NCBI RefSeq assembly: GCF_002932875.1
Contig: NZ_PSWS01000023.1
Span: forward strand, 1 to 64,000
DNA length: 64,000 nt
Direction: 5' to 3'
DNA from: Rathayibacter tritici
GTDB taxonomy: Bacteria > Actinomycetota > Actinomycetes > Actinomycetales > Microbacteriaceae
The first letter of the stretch is position 1. Every line of letters begins with the position of its first letter. The notes under the pieces are model-generated. The model worked only from the letters and a program-made list of their open reading frames with translations. It was not told where the DNA came from and searched no databases. Shown one piece after another: positions 46,139 through 55,401 of the stretch. The translations under genes and the position numbers were made by a program.

Positions 46139-47755
46139 TCAGCGGCCCAGACGGCGGAGGACCGGCGCGAGCAGAGCACGCAACTCCGGTACCCGCAGGA
46201 ACCAGAGGACCGCGACGTAGACGAGCGCCATCGCCGTACCGATCACCGCCATCGAGAGCAGCGGTTCGACGTAGTTCGAGACGGCGAAACCGTCCGGCCG
46301 CGTCCCTCCGAGAGCGACGAGAACGCCGTAGCCGACAGCCGCCGAGGGCACCGCAGCGATGGTGAACTGCACGAGCCGGACCAGGATCCGCCTGCCTCCC
46401 GTCCCCCCGAGCCGGCGCCGCAGGAGGAGGGCAGCCACCACGGCCTGCACGCAGATGCCGAGTGAGGTGGCCGCGGCGATGCCGATAGCCACCTGGTCGA
46501 CGGGGAGGCGGAGCACCACGAGGTAGCCGATGACCGCGACGACGACCTGCACCAGAGTGAACAGGAACGGTCGCAGTCCGTCGCTCAACGCATAGAAGGC
46601 GCGCTGCACGATAGCGATAGAGGAGAACAGCGGCAGGGCGATCACGTAGGCCGTGGCGATGGCACCGATGGCCTGCGCGTCGGCGAAGCGGTCAGTGAAA
46701 ACGGAGCCGAACGGCACGGCGACGACGACGATGGCTGCGGCGGCGAAGACCAGCATCATCAGCACGAGCCGGAGCGAGGTGGAGACGTCGGAGCGGAATT
46801 CCTTCATTTCTCCCCGGGCGGTGTGCCCACTCATCTTGGTGAAGTACGCCATCGCGATCGAGATCGCGATCACCGAGTGCGGGAGCATGAAGATCAGCCA
46901 CGCCTTCTGCAGCGCCGCCGCCGAGGGGCCCTCACCGGAGGCGATGGAGGAGACCCGGCTCTCGACGATCCCGGCGCCGATCGTCAGCAGCACCGTCGCG
47001 AACGACCACAGCGACATCCGCCCCGCTGTGCCGAGACCGACACCGCGGAAGCGGAAGTCCGGCCGATAGCTGAGGCCGACTTTCCGCCAGAAGAGCATCA
47101 GGAACAGCGACTGCACGACGATGCCCAGCGTCGCGCTGCCGGCGAGCAGGGAGACCATCGCCGACGTCCACGATTCGACCGGTCGATCTCCGTCCGGATC
47201 GGCGCCGAACAGCAGCATGAACGCCAGGAGCCCGGCGATCACGACGACATTGTTCAGCACCGGCGCCCAGGTGAAGGGGCCGAACGAGCCGCGCGCGTTG
47301 AGGACCTCGCCGAGGATCGTGAAGAGACCGTAGAAGAAGACCTGCGGCAGGCACCAGAAGGCGAAGGCGACGGCTAGCTGGTACTGCTCCGGCCCGTAGC
47401 CGGGCGCGTAGAGGCGCGCGAGCAGGGGTGCGAGCAGGGTCGCCGCGACCGTGGTCACCAGCAGGAGTCCGAGTGCCAGGGTGAGCAGTCGGTTGATGTA
47501 CCCGCGTCCGCCGTCCGCATCCAGTCCCGCTCGGACGATCTGCGGGACGAGCACAGCGTTCAGCGCACCGCCGGCGATGATCGAGTAGATCGTGTTCGGC
47601 AGGAGGTTCGCGGTGGTGAAGGCGTCCGCGCCCGGTGCCACCGCGGCTCCGATCGTGTTCGCCATCACGATCGACATCACGAAGCCGAGGATCCGCGAGA
47701 CCATCGTGCCGGAGGCGAGGACGGCGCTCGCGCGTCCGAGGGAGAAGCTAGCCAC
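46139..47755 (-). CDS. murJ: Lipid II flippase MurJ (MviN)
   Basis: 538 residues, GTG start overlapping the DUF6049 stop by eight bases. Polytopic MATE/MOP-type transporter with about 14 transmembrane helices; starts LGRASAVLASGTMVSRILGF (the MviN signature). It exports lipid II for peptidoglycan assembly. Actinobacterial MurJ often has a cytoplasmic pseudokinase extension; this one does not, as usual in Microbacteriaceae. The operon order DUF6049-murJ-trxB is typical near pcnA. Confidence 0.93.
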   Translation of the reverse strand: MASFSLGRASAVLASGTMVSRILGFVMSIVMANTIGAAVAPGADAFTTANLLPNTIYSIIAGGALNAVLVPQIVRAGLDADGGRGYINRLLTLALGLLLVTTVAATLLAPLLARLYAPGYGPEQYQLAVAFAFWCLPQVFFYGLFTILGEVLNARGSFGPFTWAPVLNNVVVIAGLLAFMLLFGADPDGDRPVESWTSAMVSLLAGSATLGIVVQSLFLMLFWRKVGLSYRPDFRFRGVGLGTAGRMSLWSFATVLLTIGAGIVESRVSSIASGEGPSAAALQKAWLIFMLPHSVIAISIAMAYFTKMSGHTARGEMKEFRSDVSTSLRLVLMMLVFAAAAIVVVAVPFGSVFTDRFADAQAIGAIATAYVIALPLFSSIAIVQRAFYALSDGLRPFLFTLVQVVVAVIGYLVVLRLPVDQVAIGIAAATSLGICVQAVVAALLLRRRLGGTGGRRILVRLVQFTIAAVPSAAVGYGVLVALGGTRPDGFAVSNYVEPLLSMAVIGTAMALVYVAVLWFLRVPELRALLAPVLRRLGR

Positions 47756-49958
47756 GCGGGTCCGATCGTTGGTCGTCGAGGCCGGGCTGGACCGCGAGCA
47801 CGGCGTTCGGGTCCTCCTCCTCGGGGGTGTCGCCTCGACGGCGACGGAGGATGTTGCGGATGATGCCGAGCCCGAAGACGATGACGAGCACGATCCCGAT
47901 GACGAGCGTGCCCACCGTCTCCCAGTCGGCGCGAACGCTGGTTGTCATCCCGGTCGCAGTGCCGATCGGAGCGCCGTCGGACGAGGTGAGTTGCAGGCCC
48001 AGGCTCGTTTCGCCGTTGCCGACGCGGGCCTTCACCGGAATGAGGACGCGGCCCTGTGAGCGGGCGTCGATCGCGGTGGTCTCGATGGCGCCCTCATCGA
48101 TGTCGAGGACGGCGTTCGAGGTGGAGGCCTGGATCCGGACGGCGACGGGCCACGGGAGCTGATTGCGGACGTAAACGGGGATGCTCGAGTCTCGGGAGAC
48201 CTGCAGGATGCTGTCGGTCGCGTCGATCGAGACCAGCGAGAGCGTAGTGTCGGCCTGCTCGCGAGCCGTAGTCACGGCATCGCGCCAGGCGCTGCCGTCG
48301 CCGCGCCAGCCCACGGAGAGCAGCGCGAGGACGTCGTTGCGGCTCTTGCCCGTTAGCAGTTCAGGCTTCTGCAGCACTGACGAGAAAGCCTCGACCCTGG
48401 AGCCGGAGCCGAGTAGGCCGCGAACCTGATTGACCCGGAGCGTCGACTCGGGCGAGTCGACGACGCTCGCGCCCTGGGTGGCGGGGACGGCGAGGGCCGA
48501 GGAGAGGGTGGTGGCGCGGGACCACGGCAGCGAGTCGATCGCGTCGAGGGTCTCGGACAGGCGCTCGGCGCTGAGCGCGGAGTCGCGGCCGAGGGTGAGC
48601 ACCACGCTTGGTGCCTCGCCCTCCTCCTGCACCTCGGCGAGATCGGTGGCGATGACGGACACACGAGCACGCCACTCGGTGTCGTCGGTGGCGGTCGCGG
48701 CCGCGTTGAAGGCATCGGTCAGCCGGGAGTCGGCCACGACGAGGTCGGAGGCGCCGACGCTCGCCCGCGCGGTCGTGGTGACGTCCTGCGGGAGTAGGAG
48801 CCCGTCGGAGGCGACGATGGTGCGGTTCACGCCGCTGGCCGCGTAGACGTCGAGGTCGGAGCCGCGGAGGGTGCCCTCGTCCGGCCAGGCGACGTTCCCG
48901 AGCGAGGTGCTCCAGTCCGAGGCGACCAGCGACTCGGCGCTCGGTCGCGCCGGCAGATCCTCGGCGGGCTGGCCGGCGTCGGCGGCTGTGGTGGGGGCGG
49001 GAGTAGCGGTGCCGGGCGCCGCGGCGAACCGCTTGTTGTCGATCGCGTACTCGAAGGAGACGGGAGAGAGGAGCGTCGCGAGGCCGGCCTGCGCCTGCGC
49101 CGAGACGTCGGCATCGGCGTACGGCAGGGCGAAGCGCTCGTTCGGCGCGGTCTGCAGGCGGTCGAGCCAGTCGAGGGCCGACTTCGGAGCGGAGCGGCCG
49201 AGGATCCGGATCGAGGCGAGGATGCGCGGGTCGACCCCGATCGTCACTCCTTTCCCGATGACCTCGTCGAGCTGGCGGGTCAGGGTTCCCGTGCTGTTCG
49301 TGTCGTCGGCAAGTGTCTCGGCCGAGAGCAGGCCGTCCGCGGTGTCCGGGACGGTGAGAGGCACGAGGACGCTGACGCCGGTCTCGCGCTCGGGGGCCGC
49401 CTCGTCGGCGAGCTCCACCGCCGTCCGGGCGGTCGAGACGACACCGCCCGGTCCGGTGACAGTGACCAGGACGGCGTGAGTGCCGAGGGCGGTGCGGTCC
49501 TTCGAGAAGGGGATCTGATCGACCGGAACGGTGAGACCGACCTCGGCGGTACTCGAGGGCGCGAGGCGGAGCTGTGCGCCCGCCTGCACGGGGTCGGTGT
49601 CGTTGTCGGCCTCGGCGTCGAGCCAGTCGTGCAGCTCGGCGCGGGTATCGAGGGTGGCGTAGGAGAGGGCGACGGTGACGTCGGCGGTGTCGATCGCCTC
49701 GGTGGTGTCGTTACGTACGGCGATCGAGAGCTGGAGGTCTCCACCGGGGCGCAGGACTCCGTCCTGGCCGGCTCCGGCCGTCGTGGTGACCCTGCCGGAG
49801 GCGGGCGCGGTGACGGCGGTCGAGCCGTTCGGGGCCGCGAGCGCGGGGGAGGCGACGCCGGAGAGGCCGAGCGCGAGGGCGGCGGCAGCTGTGGAACGGA
49901 GAAGGAGAAGCGCCGCCCGCGAGCGGAGGGAGGGGTCGCGCCGATGCATCGGTCTCAC
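47748..49958 (-). CDS. DUF6049 family secreted/membrane protein
   Basis: 736 residues from the GTG at 49958, GGAGG five bases upstream. An N-terminal signal peptide (RSTAAAALALGLSGVASPALA) and a C-terminal transmembrane helix (about residues 690-712, VGTLVIGIVLVIVFGLGII) followed by a basic cytoplasmic tail place the bulk outside the cell. Low-complexity Ala/Thr-rich extracellular domain with no enzyme motif I know. DUF6049 proteins occur beside murJ throughout Actinobacteria and probably act with lipid II export; this is inference from context. Confidence 0.85.
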   Translation of the reverse strand: MRPMHRRDPSLRSRAALLLLRSTAAAALALGLSGVASPALAAPNGSTAVTAPASGRVTTTAGAGQDGVLRPGGDLQLSIAVRNDTTEAIDTADVTVALSYATLDTRAELHDWLDAEADNDTDPVQAGAQLRLAPSSTAEVGLTVPVDQIPFSKDRTALGTHAVLVTVTGPGGVVSTARTAVELADEAAPERETGVSVLVPLTVPDTADGLLSAETLADDTNSTGTLTRQLDEVIGKGVTIGVDPRILASIRILGRSAPKSALDWLDRLQTAPNERFALPYADADVSAQAQAGLATLLSPVSFEYAIDNKRFAAAPGTATPAPTTAADAGQPAEDLPARPSAESLVASDWSTSLGNVAWPDEGTLRGSDLDVYAASGVNRTIVASDGLLLPQDVTTTARASVGASDLVVADSRLTDAFNAAATATDDTEWRARVSVIATDLAEVQEEGEAPSVVLTLGRDSALSAERLSETLDAIDSLPWSRATTLSSALAVPATQGASVVDSPESTLRVNQVRGLLGSGSRVEAFSSVLQKPELLTGKSRNDVLALLSVGWRGDGSAWRDAVTTAREQADTTLSLVSIDATDSILQVSRDSSIPVYVRNQLPWPVAVRIQASTSNAVLDIDEGAIETTAIDARSQGRVLIPVKARVGNGETSLGLQLTSSDGAPIGTATGMTTSVRADWETVGTLVIGIVLVIVFGLGIIRNILRRRRGDTPEEEDPNAVLAVQPGLDDQRSDPRG

Positions 49959-50096
49959 TCGGCCTCCATGCGGGTGATTCTACGGGCAGGCCTCCTCCGG
50001 GCAGGCGACGCGCGCCCGGAGTGCCCGGTGCTGACTGGTAACCGTATGACACGGTTATCCGCTGTCGCGACACCCCCCACGACTAGGATCGTGCGA

Positions 50097-51521
50097 ATGC
50101 ACAGCGTCCAGACCGCTCTCGAGACTCTCCGCGCACTCGCGCAGACGCCGACCGTGGCGCGGCTGGCGGAGGCGTTCTCGGCGGAGGGGCACGAGCTCGC
50201 CCTCGTCGGGGGACCGGTCCGTGACGCCTTCCTCGGACACGGCGTGCACGACCTGGACTTCACCACCTCCGCTCGTCCCGACGACATCGTGCGGATCGTC
50301 GCTCCGATCGCCGAGGCGCACTGGGACATCGGTCGGGCCTTCGGCACGATCGGCGCGCGCGTGTCGGGGGAGACGGTCGAGATCACGACCTATCGCAGCG
50401 ACAGCTATGACGGTGTGAGCCGCAAGCCCGAGGTCGAGTTCGGCGATTCGCTCGAGGGGGATCTCGTGCGGCGCGACTTCACGGTGAACGCGATGGCGCT
50501 CCGGCTCCCCGAGGTGGTCCTCATCGATCCGTCCGGGGGTGTCGAGGACCTGCTCGCCGAGCGGCTGCGCACCCCCGCCCCGGCCGACCTCTCCTTCGGC
50601 GACGACCCGCTCCGAATGCTCCGCGGGGCGCGCTTCACCTCGCAGCTCGGCTTCCGCACCACCGACGAGGTGGAGTGGGCGATGGCGGAGCTCGCCGGCC
50701 GGATCCGCGACGTCTCGGCGGAGCGTGTGCAGGAGGAGCTGCGCAAGCTCCTCGCGACACCCTCGCCGCGAGCCGGGCTGGAGCTGCTGGTCGACACCGG
50801 TCTAGCCGGTCACGTCCTCCCGGAGCTGCCCGCCCTGCGCCTGGAGCAGGACGAACACCACCACCACAAGGACGTCTACACGCACAGCCTCACCGTCCTG
50901 GAGCAGGCGATCTCGCTGGAGCAGTCCCGGAACCCCGGAGCCGCTCCTGACGTCGTTCTGCGGCTCGCGGCACTCCTGCACGACATCGGCAAGCCGGCCA
51001 CTCGACGTCTCGAGGCCGGCGGCGCGGTGAGCTTCCACCACCACGACCTGGTCGGCGCCAAGCTCGCGATCAAGCGGATGCGCGCGCTGAAGTTCGACAA
51101 GCAGTCCATGACCGAGGTCGCCCGGCTGATCGAGCTGCACCTGCGGTTCTTCGGGTACACGGACGGCGCGTGGACCGACTCCGCGGTGCGCCGCTACGTG
51201 ACCGACGCGGGGCCCCTGCTGGAGCGGCTGCACATCCTCACTCGCGCTGACGTGACCACGCGCAACCGACGCAAGGCCGACCGACTCTCACACGCCTACG
51301 ACGACCTCGAGGCGCGCATTGCCGAGCTCGCCGAGAAGGAGGAGCTGGCCTCGAAGCGGCCCGACCTGGACGGCACCCGAATCATGGAGATCCTCGGCCT
51401 GGCTCCGGGGCCCGAGGTGGGGCAGGCGTACCGGTTCCTGCTCGAGCTGCGGCTGGAGGAGGGTCCGCTCGGCGAGGAGATCGCGACGCAGCGGCTCCGC
51501 GAGTGGTGGGCGTCGCGCTGA
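50097..51521 (+). CDS. CCA tRNA nucleotidyltransferase (PcnA-type)
   Basis: 474 residues from the ATG at 50097 with AGGA upstream; a longer in-frame start at 49476 overlaps the divergent gene. Class II nucleotidyltransferase head LVGGPVRDAFLGHGVHDLDF (Asp pair in HDLDF), RDFTVNAMAL, DPLRMLRGARF and an HD domain (AALLHDIGKPATR). Adds or repairs the CCA end of tRNAs; the two tRNAs in this window lack encoded CCA. Divergent from DUF6049, as usual in Actinobacteria. Confidence 0.92.
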   Translation: MHSVQTALETLRALAQTPTVARLAEAFSAEGHELALVGGPVRDAFLGHGVHDLDFTTSARPDDIVRIVAPIAEAHWDIGRAFGTIGARVSGETVEITTYRSDSYDGVSRKPEVEFGDSLEGDLVRRDFTVNAMALRLPEVVLIDPSGGVEDLLAERLRTPAPADLSFGDDPLRMLRGARFTSQLGFRTTDEVEWAMAELAGRIRDVSAERVQEELRKLLATPSPRAGLELLVDTGLAGHVLPELPALRLEQDEHHHHKDVYTHSLTVLEQAISLEQSRNPGAAPDVVLRLAALLHDIGKPATRRLEAGGAVSFHHHDLVGAKLAIKRMRALKFDKQSMTEVARLIELHLRFFGYTDGAWTDSAVRRYVTDAGPLLERLHILTRADVTTRNRRKADRLSHAYDDLEARIAELAEKEELASKRPDLDGTRIMEILGLAPGPEVGQAYRFLLELRLEEGPLGEEIATQRLREWWASR

Positions 51522-51691
51522 GGCGCTGACACCGCCCGCCCGCGACCTGCCCGGCGCGTCGCGGTGGTCCTGCTGTAGTCTATCCAGGTTGTTCACGACC
51601 AGACGCACTCGCGTCCGCGGGAGTGGGCAGATGCTACATACCCTCCTGTCACGGAAATACCGTGGCCGTTCAGTCCGAAGGAGGTGGGTTA

Positions 51692-52069
51692 GTGACGCAT
51701 CAGTACGAAATCATGGTCATCCTGGACCCCGAGATCGATGAGCGCACCGTCGCTCCGAGTCTCGACAAGTTCCTCAACGTCATCCGCACCGATGGTGGAT
51801 CCATCGACAAGGTCGACGTCTGGGGCCGCCGTCGTCTGGCGTACGAGATCAACAAGAAGTCCGAGGGCATCTACGCCGTCGTCGACTTCACGTCGACCTC
51901 CGCCGCCGCGAACGAGCTCGACCGTCAGCTGAAGCTGTCCGAGGCCGTCATGCGCACCAAGGTGCTGCGGGCCGAAGAGGGCATCGCCCAGGTCGCGGCC
52001 GCCGCGAAGCTCGCCGACGAGAAGGCCGCCCGCAAGGCGGCCAAGGCCTCGGCCGCTCCCAAGGCGTAG
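51692..52069 (+). CDS. rpsF: 30S ribosomal protein S6
   Basis: 125 residues, GTG start at 51692 behind an excellent GGAGG. Starts [17 protein letters not shown], with [20 protein letters not shown] later, and ends in a Lys/Ala-rich tail typical of high-G+C genomes. It opens the rpsF-ssb-rpsR-rplI operon. Confidence 0.95.
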   Translation: MTHQYEIMVILDPEIDERTVAPSLDKFLNVIRTDGGSIDKVDVWGRRRLAYEINKKSEGIYAVVDFTSTSAAANELDRQLKLSEAVMRTKVLRAEEGIAQVAAAAKLADEKAARKAAKASAAPKA

Positions 52070-52074
52070 CGCTC

Positions 52075-52653
52075 ATGGCTGGCGAGACGATCATCACCGT
52101 GGTGGGGAACCTCACCGCTGACCCCGAGCTGCGCTACACGCAGGGCGGGCTCGCGGTCGCGAACTTCACCATCGCCTCCACGCCGCGCACCTTCGACCGT
52201 CAGGCGAACGACTGGAAGGACGGCGAAGCGCTGTTCCTCCGCGCCTCCGTCTGGCGCGAGTTCGCCGAGAACGTCGCGGGGACGCTGACCAAGGGGAGCC
52301 GTGTCGTCGCGACCGGCCGCCTGAAGCAGCGCTCCTACGAGACGAAGGAAGGCGAGAAGCGCACCAGCATCGAGCTCGAGATCGACGAGATCGGGCCGTC
52401 GCTTCGCTACGCGACCGCGCAGGTCACGCGCGCCTCCGGTGGAGGCGGACGCGGCCAGGCCGGTGGCGGCCAGGGCAACGGCGGTCAGATCGGCGGTGGC
52501 CAGGGCGGCTTCGGCGGCGGCAACCAGGGCGGCTCCGGCACCACCGGCGGCAACCGTGGCGGCCAGGCTGAGGAGCCGTGGGCGCCGAGCGCTCCTGCCG
52601 GTGGCGACGTGTGGAGCACGCCGGGCAGCTACAACGACGAGACGCCGTTCTGA
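52075..52653 (+). CDS. ssb: Single-stranded DNA-binding protein
   Basis: 192 residues. OB fold (residues 1-110) beginning [20 protein letters not shown], then a Gly/Gln-rich linker and the acidic C-terminal tip YNDETPF, which recruits partner proteins such as RecO or polymerase subunits. It protects ssDNA at forks. Located between rpsF and rpsR, as expected. Confidence 0.95.
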   Translation: MAGETIITVVGNLTADPELRYTQGGLAVANFTIASTPRTFDRQANDWKDGEALFLRASVWREFAENVAGTLTKGSRVVATGRLKQRSYETKEGEKRTSIELEIDEIGPSLRYATAQVTRASGGGGRGQAGGGQGNGGQIGGGQGGFGGGNQGGSGTTGGNRGGQAEEPWAPSAPAGGDVWSTPGSYNDETPF

Positions 52654-52751
52654 GCCTCGGCTTGGACGCTCTCCTCACCTGAATCCCGCCCCACCCGCAC
52701 CGCGATCGCTCGCGACGGGGCAGGGGCGAACCAGAATCTAAGGAAACCACT

Positions 52752-53012
52752 ATGGCTGGAAAGAGCAGCGGCGACCGCCGCAAGCCGATCCGCGGCAAGG
52801 GCGCGAAGAACGCGGCCCCCGCGAAGTCGGTCCGCGTGGGTGTCATCGACTACAAAGACGTCGCGACCCTCCGCAAGTTCATCTCGGAGCGCGGGAAGAT
52901 CCGCGCCCGTCGTATCACCGGCGTCTCCGTCCAGGAGCAGCGCCTCATCGCCCGCGCCGTCAAGAACGCCCGCGAGATGGCGCTCCTGCCCTACGCCGGC
53001 AGCGGAAGGTAG
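52752..53012 (+). CDS. rpsR: 30S ribosomal protein S18
   Basis: 86 residues with the S18 core [19 protein letters not shown] and [20 protein letters not shown]. Basic N-terminus. Part of the S6-SSB-S18-L9 operon; S6 and S18 contact each other in the 30S platform. About 100 bases separate it from ssb. Confidence 0.96.
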   Translation: MAGKSSGDRRKPIRGKGAKNAAPAKSVRVGVIDYKDVATLRKFISERGKIRARRITGVSVQEQRLIARAVKNAREMALLPYAGSGR

Positions 53013-53020
53013 GTAACGGT

Positions 53021-53473
53021 ATGTCCAAGGTCATCCTGACCCACGAGGTCGACGGGCTCGGTTCCGCCGGCGACGTCGTCGACGTGAAAAACGGGTTCGC
53101 CCGCAACTACCTCATCCCGCAGGGCTTCGGCGTCGCGTGGACCCGCGGTGGCGAGAAGCAGGTCGAGCAGATCAAGTCGGCGCGAGCCGCTCGTGAGCAC
53201 AAGACCATCGAAGAGGCTCAGCACACCAAGCAGGTCCTCGAGGCCAACCGCGTGAAGCTGACGGTCAAGGCCGGCAAGGACGGCCGCCTGTTCGGCTCGG
53301 TGAAGACCTCCGACATCGCGAACGCGGTGGCGGCAGCCGGATTCGGTGAGCTCGACAAGCGCAAGATCGTGATCGCGAACGCGATCAAGCATGTCGGCGA
53401 GCACGAGGCCGTGGTGCGTCTGCGCGACGACATCCAGGCCACCGTGAAGCTGCAGGTGGTCGCGGCCAAGTAA
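53021..53473 (+). CDS. rplI: 50S ribosomal protein L9
   Basis: 150 residues; N-terminal domain [20 protein letters not shown] and [15 protein letters not shown] are the L9 signature, then a long helix and a C-terminal RNA-binding domain. Last gene of the operon, followed by a strong hairpin terminator. Confidence 0.96.
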   Translation: MSKVILTHEVDGLGSAGDVVDVKNGFARNYLIPQGFGVAWTRGGEKQVEQIKSARAAREHKTIEEAQHTKQVLEANRVKLTVKAGKDGRLFGSVKTSDIANAVAAAGFGELDKRKIVIANAIKHVGEHEAVVRLRDDIQATVKLQVVAAK

Positions 53474-53490
53474 GGCCGCGAGAACGCCGC

Positions 53491-53536
53491 GGAGGGCGGT
53501 GCGAGAGGACTCACGGGTCCCCTCGCACCGCCCTCC
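53491..53536 (+). terminator. Hairpin terminator after rplI
   Basis: Perfect 15-bp arms GGAGGGCGGTGCGAG (53491-53505) and its complement (53522-53536). No T-run follows. Confidence 0.75.
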
Positions 53537-53916
53537 GTCGTAACCGTTGTCCACAGCTCCATCCACATACACCCTCCGGCGGGACCAACCTTCACGGTGG
53601 TCTTGAGACTCTTTTCCCCACACAGCTGTGGAAAGCGGAAAAAGCCTGGTCAGGTCTGAGAAAATACTTCCCGGCAGCGCCGAATCCCACAGGGTTGTGC
53701 ACATGTTGCCCACAGTGGGCACGGCGTTTCTCCTCGGTTCTGCACAGCTCTCTCCACAGGGCGGTTTGCGTGCTGCGGGTAGCGGTCCGTAGGGTGGCGC
53801 AGCGCCCCGCGAGGGGTGCGGGCAGGCGCCCGTGCGCCGCTGTCGGAGGTCGCTGGTAGACCGGACCCGACACCGGTTCATCCGGATGCGCAGCACCGAC
53901 AGGAGGAGGCGAAGGC
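53537..53916. promoter_or_regulatory. Regulatory region upstream of dnaB with DnaA-box-like motifs
   Basis: 380 bases with no gene. A perfect DnaA box TTGTCCACA lies at 53547-53555, with one-mismatch boxes TTGTGCACA (53695-53703) and TTGCCCACA (53706-53714), plus several CTGTGGA/TCCACAG motifs. The region before the dnaB ATG (GGAGGAGGCGAAGGC) is a good ribosome-binding site. DnaA control of the replicative helicase gene is a reasonable reading. Confidence 0.6.
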
Positions 53917-55290
53917 ATGACGATCGCGCACCTGGCGGTACCCGGCTCGGACGGACGCGGCGAGTCCCGCGGCAACGAGCGGACTCCTCCACACGACCTC
54001 CTCGCCGAGCAATCGGCTCTCGGCGGAATGCTGCTCTCGAAGGATGCGGTCGCCGACGTCGTCGAGAGCGTCAAGGGCACGGACTTCTACATCCCCAAGC
54101 ACGAGATCGTGTTCGACGCGATCCTCGCCCTCTACTCGCACGGCGAGCCGACCGACGTCATCGCGGTCACTGACGAGCTCACCAAGCAGGGCGAGCTTCA
54201 GCGGGCCGGCGGAGCCGACTACCTGCACACGCTCACCTCGATGGTGCCGACCGCCGCGAACGCGGGCTACTACGCCTCCATCGTCGCCGAGCGGGCGCTG
54301 CTGCGTCGTCTCGTCGAGGCGGGCACCCGGATCGCGCAGATGGGCTACCAGGGCGAGGGCGAGGTGCTCGATCTCGTCAATTCAGCGCAGGCCGAGATTT
54401 ACAACGTCACGGGGTCCGAGACGGCGGAGGACTACGTCCCGCTGACCGACGCCGTGACGGTCGCGATCGATGAGATTGAGGCGGCCGCGCACAAGGACGG
54501 TGCCTTCACGGGTGTGCCCACGGGCTTCGCCGACCTCGACGACCTGACCAACGGCTTCCACCCCGGGCAGATGATCATCGTCGCCGCGCGACCCGCGCTC
54601 GGAAAGTCGACTCTCGCGCTCGACTTCGCCCGCGCCGCCGCGATCAAGCACAACATGGCCACGATCTTCTTCTCGCTCGAGATGGGGCGCAGCGAGATCG
54701 CGATGCGCCTCCTCTCGGCCGAGGCCTCGGTGCCGTTGCAGCACATGCGCAAGGGCACGGTCGACCAGCGCGACTGGACGACCATCGCCTCCACCCGCGG
54801 AAGGATCAACGACGCGCCCCTCTACATCGACGACTCGCCCAACATGACATTGGTGGAGATCCGCGCGAAGTGCCGCCGGCTCAAGCAGCGCGTCGGCCTC
54901 AAGATGGTCGTCATCGATTACCTCCAGCTGATGACCTCCGGCAAGAAGGTCGAGAGTCGCCAGCAGGAGGTCTCGGAGTTCTCGCGTGCGCTCAAGCTGC
55001 TCGCGAAGGAGCTGCAGGTGCCGGTCATCGCACTCTCGCAGCTGAACCGAGGCCCCGAGCAGCGCGCCGACAAGCTGCCCGCGATCTCGGATCTGCGCGA
55101 GTCGGGCTCGATCGAGCAGGACGCCGACATGGTGATCCTCCTGCACCGCGAGAGCGCGTACGAGAAGGACAATCCGCGGGCGGGCGAGGCCGACCTCATC
55201 GTCGCGAAGCACCGCAACGGTCCGACCCGAACGGTGACGGTCGGCTTCCACGGCCACTTCTCCCGCTTCGCCGACATCCCGGCGGTCTGA
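53917..55290 (+). CDS. dnaB: Replicative DNA helicase DnaB
   Basis: 457 residues. N-terminal DnaB domain (PPHDLLAEQSALGGMLLS), linker, RecA-like helicase with Walker A ARPALGKSTLALDFA, Walker B VVIDYLQLM and the LSQLNRG, SDLRESGSIEQDAD and VAKHRNGPT motifs. It unwinds DNA ahead of the fork and no intein is present. Downstream of rplI in Actinobacteria as usual. Confidence 0.97.
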   Translation: MTIAHLAVPGSDGRGESRGNERTPPHDLLAEQSALGGMLLSKDAVADVVESVKGTDFYIPKHEIVFDAILALYSHGEPTDVIAVTDELTKQGELQRAGGADYLHTLTSMVPTAANAGYYASIVAERALLRRLVEAGTRIAQMGYQGEGEVLDLVNSAQAEIYNVTGSETAEDYVPLTDAVTVAIDEIEAAAHKDGAFTGVPTGFADLDDLTNGFHPGQMIIVAARPALGKSTLALDFARAAAIKHNMATIFFSLEMGRSEIAMRLLSAEASVPLQHMRKGTVDQRDWTTIASTRGRINDAPLYIDDSPNMTLVEIRAKCRRLKQRVGLKMVVIDYLQLMTSGKKVESRQQEVSEFSRALKLLAKELQVPVIALSQLNRGPEQRADKLPAISDLRESGSIEQDADMVILLHRESAYEKDNPRAGEADLIVAKHRNGPTRTVTVGFHGHFSRFADIPAV

Positions 55291-55401
55291 CGGTCCCACG
55301 ATCAAGGGGCTGAGTTGGAGGGCGCCGCCGACGGTCCAACTGGGTTAGGTCGGTCCCCCAGAATTCCAACTCCGGGGCCCGTTCTGTTGTAGCGTCGACG
55401 T

